The notes under the pieces were generated by a model. That model saw only the letters and a list, made by a program, of their open reading frames with translations, was not told the DNA's origin and ran no database searches. A program made the translations under genes and the position numbers. Of a DNA stretch of 64,000 nt, positions 47,890 through 61,524 are shown one piece after another. How positions within the stretch are numbered: position 1 is the stretch's first letter; the number at the start of each line of letters is the position of its first letter. Source of the stretch: Datisca glomerata (lineage: Eukaryota > Streptophyta > Magnoliopsida > Cucurbitales > Datiscaceae); NCBI GenBank assembly GCA_003255025.1, contig QANY01007306.1:377219-441218 (forward strand), given 5' to 3'.

Positions 47890-49674
47890 TGGTCGTTGCG
47901 GCGAAAGCGTGGGGGCGCGTAACCTTTTAAAAAAATTATACTTTTAACAAAAATAAATCTTTTAGTAAAACAAAACTTGTGCAACGCCACGATAACCAAA
48001 TAAAAAAAATTTATTAAAAACTTTTTTTCAATCAGTCATTATCCATTATATATTTATAAGTTAAACTACAACATACAATGTTAGGAATCATATACCTCTT
48101 GTAGTCTATATTAAGTGTCCTTGCAAAAATCAGTCGATCCCCCGTTCTCACGAAATCGTTCCAACGATCAGTAAGCTCCGAGATCTACACCAAGATTTTT
48201 CAAGTCAATTCTCAACGCACGAGGACGTGTGCAGACACGTAGAATATTACAAAACACTTTTGCTATCTCTAGATGTTCTCAACACATGAGATCTAGAGAT
48301 TTACTGAAAATGACTTTTGTGAGACGATTCTCTAAAAGAATGTGATGATTATTCTTTTAGAGATTTGATTAACGTTTAATCATAGAAGAAAATCTCTCTA
48401 ACACCAATCGTGTTCTGAATTTAACTCTTGAATGACGAATTGATGATCTGATAAAATAATTCTCTCCTCTTCGTTCAACAACCAAGGCCATTAGAATAAT
48501 ATCTATAAATATTCTGGATAATAACGTATCATATTTTTAGAGAAAAACTAAAATAATATTTAATTGTAAAATTTCTAATTGTAATGAGACCCACTATAAT
48601 TGTGCACAACTGTGGCACTGCAGTGTATCGTGAGCCAGCACAATGCCTCACGGTTCCACTGTAGTGCCATGTGGCACTACAGTGTTGCACACTCATCGAT
48701 TGACACGTGTTAATTACTGCGAATTAAATACTTATTTTAATCAGATAATTATCTAGATATCAATTAATTCAAAATTAACGTATCTGATTATTTCTAATAA
48801 CTAACTTATCTGTTATTTCACAAATAACAGATTTAGTTAATTTAAATTATTATCTAATAATAATTTAATTATCTAATTTCACAAATTAGATATTTTGTCT
48901 CACTTATCGATAATTAAAAAATTGATAATTATTTTTATATATAATTTCTAAAATTATATTAAATATATAAATAATTCAAATAATTAATTTTTAATTAATT
49001 AATCACACATATTATCTCATAATTATGTACTTGCCTCAGAATAAAAGTTTCTTATTATAAATTTGAGCTCAATAACCATTCATTTTCAGAATTAACACTT
49101 AAGGAAACCAATATACGATCCGTTAAGAAAACTTAGATTCTAAATCTTGTAAGATCATCTCCAAACCATCCACATTACTGAATCTCCAAAACAAAAGTCA
49201 CTAGCCTAATTAGCAAACAGACCTTAACGAGTGAATCAAAAGATCCAATAGACATGCATAGGAGTTCATGACTATATGATCATCGAATTGATGTGTATTA
49301 ATTTTTTATGACAAACGACACGTTAATAAAGATATAATCTTATTATATAAAGTACATTCACTAAGATATCTATCCACATCAAAGATCTGGATCTAGATCA
49401 CACGCATTCATAATGCTTAGTGAACAGTACTAGCAACCATTTATTAAAGATTTCATACTTTAATATGTTGCTGACAATTTTATTCATTATCTATGATTTT
49501 AATCATCTCGTACTAATACAAGATCATAGTTTCATTAATGAATATAAAATTTTCAGATATTTAGATAAATTATTTAATATTAATTTAAAAGAACAATTAT
49601 AATAAAAATGTAATCCTTTTTAAATTTCATATCAAAATATCAATACATATGCTTTGAGGGCATAACGGCCAACA
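47890..49674 (-). mobile_element. LTR 1 of the tandem copia array (3' LTR of element 1)
   Basis: About 1.79 kb, starting TGGTCGTTGCGGCG and ending CGGCCAACA on the + strand. Shared blocks with the LTRs at 55759 and 59313 include AAGCGTGGRGGCGCGT, CAATCAGTCATKATCCATTATATATTT, ACATGAGATCTAGA and GTTCATGACTA. It holds the hairpin CACTGTAGTGCCA / TGGCACTACAGTG near 48655-48682. To the right, ATCTCCCACTTTTCC is the complement of the polypurine tract. The left flank TGTAC (47885-47889) resembles TATAC after the third LTR. Confidence 0.85.
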
Positions 49675-52600
49675 ATCTCCCACTTTTCCTAAAGCAAATC
49701 TGGCATCTCTCTTAATCTCATGTTACACACGTGACCCTCAAATGATTTTGCAGGAATTGTCTTTGTAAAAGGATCAGCCAAGTTCTGTTCCGATGCTATC
49801 TTCATAACAGTCACATCCTATCGATGCACGCTCTCTCTTACAAGATGAAATTTCATCTCTATGTGCTTAACCTTCCTGTGACTCCTTGATTCTTTGGAAT
49901 TTTCTATAGTCCCACTGTTATCATAGTACAGGATCAGTGACTTGTCCATATCTAGAACTACTTTCAGATCAGAATAGAACTTTCTGAGCCATACCTCCTA
50001 CTTCACAGCTTTATAAGCCATTAAATATTTAGCTTCCATAATGAAATCTGTAATGCTGGATTATTTAATACTTCTCCAGACTACATCTCTTTTACTTAGA
50101 GCGAATACTGATCCAGATGTTGACTTACTACTGTCTCTGTCTAATTGAAAACCAGAATCAGTATGTACATTGGGGTTTAGGTCTCCACTTGAATAAACAA
50201 GCATATAGTTTCTCATTCTCCTAAGATACTAGAGAACGTGCTTTACTACAATCCAGTGTTCCAAACCTGTATTCGATTGATAACGATTGATAATTCACAT
50301 TGCATAATAGATGTCCGGTCTCGTACACAGCATGACATACATGAGACTTCCAACTCATGAAGCATAGAGAACCTTTCTCATATTCTCTTCCTCCTGAGGT
50401 GTCTTAGGATATTGTTCTTTGGAGAGGACAATTCCATGTCTGGTCGGTTGTTAACCTTTCTTGAAATTCTCCATAGAGAATCTTTCCAACACCTTATCAA
50501 TATAAGATACCTGATAAAGTACCAAGAACTTGTTCTTTCTATCCCTTAGGATTTGGATGCCTAGAACGTAGATTGCTTCTCCAAAATCTTTCATTTGAAA
50601 TATCTCAGCTAAGCACTTCTTTACCTTTGACAAAGCTTCTACATCATTCCCAATGAGTAGAATATCATCAACATAAATAATTAAGAAAACCACTATCTTA
50701 TTTTTGATGTATTTATAAACACAAGGTTCGTCAACATTTTGCTTGAAGCCATAAAATTTTATAATCTCATCAAATGTAAGATTCTAAGATCTAGATGCTT
50801 GCTTTAATCCATAAATGGATTTAAGTAACTTGCATACTTTCTGATATTGCCCATTTTGTACGAATCATTCTGGTTGCATCATATAGATACTTTTTTCAAG
50901 AGTGTCATTCAGAAAAGCTGTCTTGATGTCCATTTTTCATATCTCATAGTCAAAACTAGCGGCTATGGTCAAAATGATGCGAATGGATTTTAGCATGGCT
51001 ATAGGTGAGAATGTCTCTTCATAATCGACTCCCTTCGTTTGTGTATAACCCTTGGCTACTATCCGTGCTTTGAAAGTCTATACTTTCCCATCTATACTTC
51101 TTTTCTTTTTGAAGATCCATTTACATCCAATGGGCCTGATATCTTTAGGTGGATCTATAAGTTCCCAAACAGAATTGGAATACATAGATTTCATTTCCTA
51201 GTTCATGGCATCATGCCATTTCTCATTTTTAGGATCGTCCATTACTTCTTCATAAGATAATGGATCATCATTATTAGTGTATGACACTAGGACATGTGTC
51301 TCTAGTTCGTAGCGAACTGGTTGTCTCACAACCCTCTCACTACGACGTTGCACCGAAGTTTCCGTTGCGTCAACTGTGATTTCTCTGGTTTGTCGTCTAT
51401 CAATAGAAATTGAAGGTGGTTTGATCTCATCAGTCGTTAATTCCTCGAGAACTACTTTGCTATGAGGTTTATAGTTTTACATATAGTCATGCTCAAGAAC
51501 AGTTACATTTTTCGACACAAACATCTTTTGATCATTGTGACTATAAAAGTACCCACCTCTAGTCTCTAGAGAATAGCCAACGAATATGCATACCTCAGAC
51601 ATTGAGTCTAGCTTTCTGGTCATGGGTCTAAGAACGTGAGTTGGACACCCCTATATACAAAAATGATGCAAACTAGGTTTGGAGCCATTCCATAACCCTA
51701 AAGGTGTCTTGCTTACAGACTTAGATGGCACTACATTCAAAATGTAAGTTGTCATGTGTAGTGCATATCCCTAAAATGTAAATGATAATGATGAGTAGCT
51801 TAACATTGACCTAACCATATCCAATGAGGTTCAATTTCTCCTCTCTACAACACCATTTTTCTGTGGTGTTCCAGGTGCTGTAAGTTGGGATAGGATTCTA
51901 CACTCCAGCAAATAATCCTTAAATTCTAAATCCAAGTCTTTACCACCTCGATCAGATTGAAGGGTTTACAATGAATTACCTAATTGCTTTTCAGCTTCAG
52001 CCTTGAAGTCTTTAAACTTTTCAAAAGTTTCACACTTTCGATGCATTAAGTAACTATAACCATATCTTGAGTAGTCATCAATGAAAGTGACAAAGTACTC
52101 ATCTCCACCTCTAGCTTGTACATTGATCGGTCCACAAACATCATTATGTCTAACTCAAGTGGTTCATTGGTTCTTTGGCCCTTTTCTGTGAAAGGTCTCT
52201 TGGTTATTTTACCCTATAGACTGGATTCACAAACGTGAAGAATTCCAACTTTTAGCTCTCTCAAAGCACCATGCTTTGTTAACCTATTTAACCTATCTAG
52301 ATTAATATGTCCTAAGTACCTAAGATGTCATTAATATGTGTTATCATCATGTGAAACTCTTTTTCGTTTGTTATTTTTAGGTTTTACTACTTTAAATAAT
52401 TCAGAATTATTTAATGCGCATTCACTCGGTTTAAGCATACACAGTTCGAGTATAATTTTAGCATGATAGATATCGAATCCATTCTTAAAAATAATAAAAT
52501 CTTTATTAATGAAAGAAACTTCGCATAACTGTTCTTGTAAAAATGAAAAAGAAATCAAATTCCTCGAAAAACTAAGAATATAATAAACATCGTTCAAAAC

Positions 52601-53659
52601 TAAATAATTATATCCAAAAAGTAAATGGACCATAATACTTACGTTGACACGAGCGCACCACTGCAAACTCTCAAAATGGCCTTGCCATCGGCCAACTCCC
52701 TTGACGAATCAAGCATCTTCAAAGAAGAACATACATGGTTAGTGGCTCCTGAATCAAGTATCCAAGATGATAAATCATATTCTACTAAACAAGTATCACG
52801 TACAACTAAATCATATTTACCTTTCTTTTTCAGTTCAGAGAGATACTTGTTACAGTTTCTTTTCCAATGTCCTTCAAACCTACAGTGGAAACACTTTCTT
52901 TTGGGTTTACAGTCTTTCTTGTTCTTCTTGTCTTTCGGTGATATCTTGACTTTCCTTACTCTTATCCTAACCATTGTTCTTCTTCCTTTTCTTGTTCTTA
53001 ACAATATTGGAAGAAAGTTTTTGCTCGACAACATTTGCTTCGCCCTCTTTGGTCATTCTATTGTTGACTGGGTCAAAAGTCTGCAGTTCATTTAACAATT
53101 GAGTCATGTTGAATTCTAACTTGTTCATAACATAGTTGGTCATGAATGCAGAAAAAGTTGGTGTGAATGACTCTAGTATGATGCTAACTTGAGTCTGCTC
53201 ATCAATGGTCACCCCATGTACTTCTAACTCGTGCATTATGTTGATCATGTTCAAAACATGTTCTCAAACAGAAGTACCCTTGCTCATCGTAGTTGTCATA
53301 TACTCCCAGCGGCCTTATGACGACTTTGATTAGATTGCTGCCCAAACATTGCCTATAAAGATTTCATATCCCATAGGCAGTCTTCATATTTTCATGCTTG
53401 GTTCTCTGAACATCATTCATGCTCACAAGCATGTAACACTTCACCTTGTTGTTTGACATGATCCAAACATCATATTTTTCCCCAACATTCTTAGGGGCAT
53501 TAGTACTGGGCTCCTCTAAGGACATTCCTCATTAAGAACGAACTTATGGTTCTCACAAATCAACATTAAGTTCATATTTGATTTCTAACGTACGAAATTA
53601 TCACCATTCAATTTCTCAAGAGCGAATAAAGTAATAACAGGGTTGCTCATGATAGACAT
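49675..53659 (-). pseudogene. Copia gag-pol remnant of element 1
   Basis: On the - strand, gag starts at 53659 (MSIMSNPVITLFALEKLNGDNF) and reaches about 52950 with LNELQTF. The zinc knuckle CFHCRFEGHWKRNC (52893-52852) has all of Cys-X2-Cys-X4-His-X4-Cys. The protease WILDSGATNHVCSS (about 52760-52720) keeps DSG. GAG-pre-integrase lies near 52320 (LGHINLDRLNRLTKHGALRELKVG), integrase to about 51560, reverse transcriptase at 51060-50450 (YVDDILLIGND) and RNase H at about 50280-49690. Numerous stops and frameshifts break the frame. The order gag-PR-IN-RT-RH is that of Ty1/copia. It is the only internal region in the array with all domains. Confidence 0.87.
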
Positions 53660-55758
53660 AATATTGATAACTGAAATTTAAACATACATGATTCAATATG
53701 ACTGATAAATATCTAGAATTTAAAAAGGAAACGTGATGCATGAATGCAGTCATAATAAACACATAAATTTAGCATTTACTAATCACGATAAAATAACTCA
53801 ACGATTAATGTGCCGCTTTAGGGTCGGTCAGATTAACCTCAGACTATCTGTGAGACATTCTCATCCTTATTAATTAAAACTTAAAATATCTCATATTTTC
53901 TCTTTTAACAATTAAGTATCGGTTGTTCAGTCAAGTCACAACTATCCACATGAAAGCTTAATTGTGACTTTGTGAGTGTAACTCATCATTTCAGATTTTA
54001 TGACTTCATTTAGAATATGCCACTTAAGGGTCGGTCAAAACTAAACTACATCATTTCTTCATATCTTCTTAAGAAGTCCAACCTTGATATTGGTACAACT
54101 CAAAGCCTTCCTTAGGAGGATGAAAACAAAACCATCTCGAGGCCCTCACTACACCTCACGGTGTTGTACTAATGATGGAGACGATAAGTTACATTGACAT
54201 GTCAGCATTCTCCCACTCATTATTTTAGGATAATGTGTTTCTATTTTAATTAATAAATTAATTCTAAATTAATTACTAGTTAAAATAATAACCATATGAA
54301 TATTTAATAATCAGTTAATCATATCTCATTGGTCTGAGTTCATATAACTTTTTGAAGCGCCTAAGTCATAATTAGGTGAACCTAGATTAACTAATTAATT
54401 ATATTCATCAAACTTTAATAAAACTCTTTTATTAAAGTCGGTTAACCTAAATGTTACTATAGACTTTAGTGTGGTGTGATTACCAAGTTTTAACTAGTTA
54501 AAACCTAACAGTTTACATACAATTCATTTTATAAAGCAATATATATAAACATATTAGGACAATCCTAATAAATCACGTTTCTACAGATGAGATGTATGAT
54601 TAATAAAACTGTGTCAAATTTTCATGTATGACATGTGATCGACTAATGTATGGACATATTATCAAACATAACAATTAAATAATTATTTAACAATTAAAAA
54701 AATAATAATGGACCGAGTGATTATTGAGTATTTCTAAATTACAACCCTTGAAATAGAGAAATAAAATTACAAAGCAACCTTCAAGAATACATATTTCCCA
54801 AATATTACCTTCTTCTCCTAATGTCTATCTTCATAATCTTCAAGTTTTGAACAAAATATTTTTTAATTAGAAAAACCATTTTTCTTAATAAAACGATTTC
54901 GATAATTATCCTTTTTAATATAGTTGACTTTGACTTAGTAAAATAAACATTTTATTTGATTTGATCAAACTTGGGTCAAACTAAATTAACCTATTAATTT
55001 TTAATTTCATAAAATAAAAAATTAATAATTAATTTTATAATTATATTAATTTCAAAATATAAATGAATAATTAAATGAGTTTGGGTTTTAATGAAATACT
55101 TAGCTGATATAGTTGGTTGAATAGTTTGTTGGAAACTTTCCTAAAATGTGAAACAGTTGTCACCAACGATAGGACTCTCCGATCACCGCCGATCACCACC
55201 GTTGCCTGTCACATCACCGGTAGCCACCTATCGCGTCGGGCAGTCACGGTTCACCGCCGGTACACCACCACTAGTATTGTTCACCGCCGGTACAACACCG
55301 CTGGCGCTGTTCACCACCGGTACAATACCACCGGCACTGTCACCGTCGATATAATACCACAGGCACTGTTCACCGCTGGTACAATACCACTGACAGTGTT
55401 AACCTCTATCAAAACAATAAATTTCTGGCTTGAACAGTATTTTCGCTTGAACAGTAAATTTTTGCCGTTCAACTCGTGTGTTCTCCATCTTCTCACATTC
55501 CGAATAATAATAATAATAATAATATTTAAAATAAAATTACAAAAATTTCTACGTGTCAATTCGACTTACACAAGATCTAAAAAAAATTAAAACAAAGCCT
55601 AACCTAATAAGCATAATACAATTAACGATCCATTATTTTTCATACATTCAAAAAACATAATCATCCATTATCATACATATATCATGTTATATGAATAATG
55701 CAAGAAAACCCACACAACATTTAACATATAAATATATAAAGACCACTCTAATACCACT
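53660..55758 (-). mobile_element. Long 5' leader and primer-binding site of element 1
   Basis: About 2.1 kb lies between gag and the 5' LTR, including AT-rich sequence and a 30-bp tandem repeat. Next to the LTR, CCACTCTAATACCA (55744-55757) is the complement of a decayed tRNA-iMet primer site (TGGTATCAGAGC type). The stretch 54419-55758 recurs at 58124-59312 in element 2. Confidence 0.7.
55249..55400. repeat. 30-bp tandem repeat, about five copies, in the element 1 leader
   Basis: The unit is like TTCACCGCCGGTACAACACC plus ACTGGCACTG. The corresponding site in element 2 (58950-58990) has a single copy, so the array grew in one copy or shrank in the other. It produces open frames on both strands that are not genes. 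Confidence 0.85.
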
Positions 55759-57629
55759 TGCTCGCCTTCGCGGCGCGTGTGTGACGGAAGCGTGGAGGCG
55801 CGTGGCCTTAGAAAAAATTAAACTTTTAATAAAAATGAATCTTTTAATAAAATAAAACTTGCGCAATGCCGCGATAACCAAATAAATTTTTTTATTAAAA
55901 AGTCTTTTTCAATCAGTCATGATCCATTATATATTTTTAAGTTAAATCAACAACATACAAGGTTAGGAATCATATACCTCTTGTAGTCTATATCAAGTGT
56001 CCTTGCCAAAACCAATCGATCATCCGTTCCCACGAAATCGTTTCAACGATCAGTAGACTCTGAGATCCACACCAAGATCTTCCAAGTCAATTCTCAAGGC
56101 ACTAGGATGTGTGTGAGCACGTAGAATATTATAAGACACTTATTCTGTCTCTAGAAGTTCTCAACACATGAGATCTAGATATTTACTGAGAATGATTTTA
56201 GTGAGACGATTCTCTAAAAGAACGTGATGGTTATTTTTTTAGAGATTTAATTAACGTTTAATCACAGAAGAAAACCTTTTCTGACACCAATCGTGTTCTC
56301 AATTCAACTCTTGATTGACAAACTGATGATCTGATCAACTATTTATCTTCACTTTGTTCAATAACCAAGGCCATTAGAATAATATCTGTATATATTCTAG
56401 ATAATGGTGTATCAAATTTTTAGGGATAAAATAAAATAATATTTAATTATAAAATTACCAATTGTAGTGGGATCCACTACAATTGTGCACAACTGTGGCA
56501 GTACAATGTGTCGTGAGCAAGCATAGTGCCTCACAGCACCACTATAGTGCCATGTGGAATTATAGTGTTGCACACTCACTACTTTAGTGCCACGTGGCAT
56601 CGTAGTAGTTCATATCAATTTCTGCGAATCAAATATTTATTTAAATCAGATAATTATCTAAATATCAGTTAATTCAAAATTAACACGTCTGATTATCCTT
56701 ATCAACTAACTTATATGTCATTTCATAAACAACAAATTAAATTGATTTAAATTATTATCTAGTTTCTTTATTTAGATATTCTATCTCACTTATCGATAAT
56801 TAAAAGAAAATTGATAATTAAAAGAAAATCGATAATTAAAAGAAAATCGATAATTAAAAGAAAATCGATAATTATTTATATATAATTTTCAAAAATTACA
56901 TTAAATATATAAATAATTTAATTAATTAATTCTTAATTAACGAATCACACATAATTATGTACTTACCCCAGAATAAAAGTACCTTATTATAAATTTAAGT
57001 TCAACAACCATTCAGTTCCAGAATTAACACTTAAGGGAACTAATATACGATCCGTTAGGAAAACTTAGATTCCAAATTTTGTAAGATCATGTCCTCAGCC
57101 ATCCACATCACTGAATCTCTAAAATAAAAGTCACTAACCTGATTAACAAACAAACCTTAACGACTGAATCAAAAGATCCAGCAGACATGCATAGGAGTTC
57201 AAGACTACTCATGATTTAGACTAATCTACATATGATCATCATATTGATATGTATTAAATCTTCATGATAAACGACAGATTAATAAATATATATTCTTATT
57301 ACATAAAGTACATTCACTAAGATATCTATCCACATCAATTATCTGGATATAGATCACACACATTCATAATGCTTAGTGAACCGTACTAGCAATCATTCAT
57401 TAAAGATTTCATACTTTAATATGTTGCTGAAAATTTTATTTGTTATCTATGATCTTAATCCTCTCGTACTAATATAAGATCACAGTCTCATTAATGAATA
57501 TAGAATTTTTAGATATTTATATAAATTATTAATAATAATTTAAAAGAATAATTATAAGAAAAATGTAATCCTCTTTAAATTTTATATCAAAATATCAATA
57601 CACATGCTTTGATGGCATAACCTCCAACA
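55759..57629 (-). mobile_element. LTR 2, shared between two internal regions
   Basis: 1871 bp, TGCTCGCC to CTCCAACA on the + strand. A primer-site complement lies on its left (5' LTR role for element 1). On its right, ATCTCCCTCTTTCC, a polypurine complement, is followed by RNase H sequence (3' LTR role for element 2). It contains an 18-bp tandem repeat at 56796-56872. Confidence 0.87.
56796..56872. repeat. 18-bp tandem repeat in LTR 2
   Basis: GATAATTAAAAGAAAATC is repeated about four times. LTR 1 and LTR 3 have one related unit at the same place (CGATAATTA), so it expanded in LTR 2 only. Confidence 0.88.
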
Positions 57630-59312
57630 ATCTCCCTCTTTCCCTAAATAAAATGTGACATCTCGGTTAATCTCATGTTACGCATGTGGCCGTCAAATGA
57701 CTTTGTAGGAAGTGTCTTTGTAAAAGGATCAACCGGGTTCTGTTCCGATGCCATCTCCATAACAATCACATCCCATCGATGCGCGATCTCTCTTACAAGA
57801 TGAAATTAGGCCCACTGTTATCACTGTACATGATCAGTGGCTTGTTTATATCTGAAACTACTTCTTGATCAGAATAGAACTTTCTGAGTCATACCGCCAC
57901 TTTCACAGCTTCACAAGCCATTATATATTCAGCTTCCATGGTGAAATACGCAATGCTCGATTGTTTAATACTTCTCCAGACTACAACTCCTCCACTCAGG
58001 GTGAACACTGATTCAGATGTTGACTTTCTATTGTCTCTATCTAATTGAAAATCAGAATCAGTATGTCCAGTAAGATTTGGGCCTCCACCTGGGTAAACAA
58101 GCATATAGTATGAAATTTTCATAAAACTCTTTTACTAAAGTCGGTTAACCTAAAGGTTACTATAGCATTTACTATGGTGTTATTACCAAGTTTGAACTAG
58201 TTAAAACCTAACAGTTTATATGTAATTTATTTCATAAAGTAATACATATAAACATATTAGGACAATACTAATAAATCATGTTTCTACAAATGAGATGCAT
58301 GATTAAATAAAACTGTGTGAAATTTTCATGTATGGCATGCGATCGACTAATGCATGGACATATTATCAAACATAATAATTAAACAATTATTTAACAATCA
58401 AATAAATAATAATGGACCGAGTGACTATTGAGAATTTCTAAATTACAACCCTTGAAATAAAGATATAAAATCACAACACGGACTTCAAGAATATATATTT
58501 CTCAAATATTGCTTCCTCAACCTGATGTCAATCTTCATAATTTTCAAGCTTTGAACAAAATTCTTTTTAATTAGAAAAGTATTTTTCTTAATTAAAATAA
58601 TTTTTATAATTATCCCTTTTAACATAGTTGACTTTGACTTAGTCAAATAAACACTATATTTGATTTGGTCAAACTTGAGTCAAAACCAATCAACCTATTA
58701 GTTTTTAATTTTCATAAAATCAAAATTTTAAAATTAATTTTAAAATTACATTAATTTCAAAATTTAAATGAATAACTAAAAGAGTTTGGATTTTAACGAA
58801 ACACTTAGGTGATAGAGTTGGTTGCATGGTTTGTTGGAAACTTTCCTAAAAGAGACAATAGTGTCACCGACGATAGGACTCTCCGATCGCCGCCCATCAC
58901 CACCGTTGCCCGTCTCACCATCGGCAGCCGCTTGCCACGCCGGACAGCCAATGATCATCGCCGGTATAGAACCACTGGCATTATTCACCTCCATCAGAAC
59001 AGTAAATTTTTTGCGTGAATAATGTTTTCACGTGAACAGTAAATTTTTGCCATTCATCTCGTGTGTTCTTCATCTTCTCGCATTCGAAATAATTACAAAA
59101 ATTTTTGTGCCTCAATTCGGCTTACACAAGGTCTAGGAAAAATTAAAACAAAGTCTAACACAATAATCACCATACAATTAACGATCCATTATTTTTCATA
59201 CATTCAAAAAACATAACCATCCATCCTCATACTATCTCATATTATATGAATAATATATGAAACCCACACATCATTTAATATATAAAAAAATAAAGACCGC
59301 TCTGATACAATT
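57630..59312 (-). pseudogene. Deleted internal region of element 2: RNase H end joined to leader
   Basis: From 58122 to 57640 the - strand encodes the RNase H end (HTDSDFQLDRDNRKSTSE; GGVVVWRSIKQSSIAYFTMEAEYI). At about 58112-58124 it jumps directly into sequence matching 54419 onward (AAAACTCTTTTACTAAAGTCGGTTAACC), the 5' leader. Most of gag through reverse transcriptase, about 4.2 kb relative to element 1, is missing. A smaller deletion of roughly 55 bp occurs near 57809. The primer-site complement GCTCTGATACAA is at 59299-59310. Confidence 0.85.
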
Positions 59313-61519
59313 TTCTAGCCGTCGCGGCATAAGCGTGGAGGCGCGTGGCCTTTTAAAAAAATTAAACTTTAATAAAAATAAATATTTTAATAAAACAAAA
59401 CTTGCACAACGCCACGATTATGAAATAAAAACTTTTATTGAAAACTCTTTTTCAATCAGTAAGGATCCATTATATATTTATAAGTTAAATCTACAACATA
59501 TAAGGTTAGGAATCATATACCTCTTGTAATCTATATCAAGTGTCTTTGCAAAAAAAACTATCGATCATCCGTTCCTACAAAATCGTTCCAATGGTCAATA
59601 GACTCCAAGATCATCAACAAAATCTTTCAAATCAATCATCAACGTACTAGGACGTGTGTGGACATGTAGAATATTACAAGACACTTTTTTTGTCTCTAGA
59701 TGTTCTCAACACATGAGATTTAGAGATTTACTGATAATGACTTTTATGAAATGATTCTCTAAAAGAACATGATAATTATTCTTTTAAAAATTTGATTGAC
59801 GTTTAATCACAGAAGAAAATATCTCTACTCCAATCGTGTTCTCAATTCAACTCTTGATAGATGAACTGATTATCAGATCAACTGATTCTCTCCTATTCGT
59901 TCAACAACCAAGGCCATTAGAATAATATCTGTATATATTTTAGATAATTACGTATCCAATTTTTAGGGATACAATCAAATAATATTTAGTGAGACCCACT
60001 GCAATTGTGCACAACTACAGTGTCACATGGTACTGCAGTGTGTCGTGAGCCAGCACAGTGTCTCGTGGCACCACTGTAGTGTCATGTGGCACTACAGTGT
60101 TGCACACTCACTACTATAGCGCAATGTGGCACCATAGTAGTGCATGTCAATTTCTGATATCTTATCATTGATTAACATGTGACAATTACTACGAATTAAA
60201 TATTTATTTTAATCAGATAATTATTTAGATATCAATTAATTTAAAATTAACATATCTGATTATCTTTATCAACTAAGTTATCTATTATTTCAAAAACAAC
60301 ATATTTAGTTGATTTAAATTATTATCTAATAATAATTTAATTATCTAATTTCATAAATTAAATATTCTGTCTCACTTATCGATAATTAGAAAAAATAATT
60401 ATATATATAATTTCCAAAAATTATATTAAATATATAAACAATTTAATTACTTAATCACACATAATGATCTTATATTTATGTATTTGCCCCAGAATAAAAA
60501 TTCATTTTGCAAGTCAGTCATTTTCCCATGTCCTGAAACATTCACACCCTAAACAGTGTAGTATAGAGATGACTTGGGGACCATGAACCTATAATCTTAA
60601 CCTCCAATAATTCAGATTATTAATTAAACTCTTTAATTAAATAATCTTATTTATTAATTTCATTATTACTCTACTATAAATATGAAATTGCACTCTTAGA
60701 GATTATAGAATATATTTATAGAGTATTCTCATGTAGTCCACTGATATAATCATTTCATGTAATTCAGCCCTCCAGTTATTGGTTTGTAAATTAGAACTCA
60801 TCAAATTACCGTTTTACCCTTCTAATTAACTCTTGATCCTTAAGTACCATTAATCCACTAGTGAATAACTAATTTATAATCTTATTATAAATTTGAGTTC
60901 AATAATCATTCAGTTCAAGAATTAATACTTAAGGAAACTAATATACGATCCGATAGGAAAGCTTATATTCCAAATCTTGTAAGATCATGTCCTGAGCCAT
61001 CCACATCACTGAATCTCCAAAACAAAAGTCACTAGCCTGATTAACAAATAGACCTTAACGAGTGAATCAAAAGATCCAGTAGACATGCATATGAGTTCAC
61101 GACTACACAGAATTCAGATTGATCTACATATGATTATCAATTTGATGTGTATTAAATTTTTATGATAAACGGTACGTTAATGAAGATAATAATTCATATC
61201 GGTCCTGTCATATATAATTTTATTATATAAATTATATTTACTAAGATATCTATCCACATCAATAATCCGGATCTAAATCTCAAGCATTCATAATACTTAG
61301 TGTCCGTACTAGCAACCATTCAGTAAAGATTCCATACTTTAATATGTTACTGACAATTTCATTTATTAATAATGATTTTAATTCTCTCGTATTCATACAA
61401 TATCATAGTCTCATTATTAAATATGAAATTTTTAAATATTTTATAAATTATTTAACAATAATTTAAAAAAAAATAAAAAAAAATATAATCTTCTATAAAT
61501 TTTATATCTAACCTCAACA
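59313..61519 (-). mobile_element. LTR 3 (5' LTR of element 2)
   Basis: About 2.2 kb. It is longer than LTR 1 and 2 because 60500-60880 has no counterpart in them, and it is shortened near the outer end, where about 30 bp before AACCTCAACA are missing. TATAC (61520-61524) follows and may pair with TGTAC at 47885. Confidence 0.8.
60500..60880. other. LTR 3-specific segment of about 380 bp
   Basis: Between CCCCAGAATAAAAATTCATT and CTTATTATAAATTTGAGTTC, LTR 3 carries extra sequence. In LTR 1 and 2 these anchors are adjacent. It may be ancestral sequence lost from the other two LTRs, or an insertion. No terminal repeats were recognised. Confidence 0.6.
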
Positions 61520-61524
61520 TATAC

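Noticed and set aside
55117..55590. 157-residue ORF with repeated HRRY/GTI segments
   Set aside because: It is generated by the 30-bp tandem repeat in the copia leader and lies antisense to the element.
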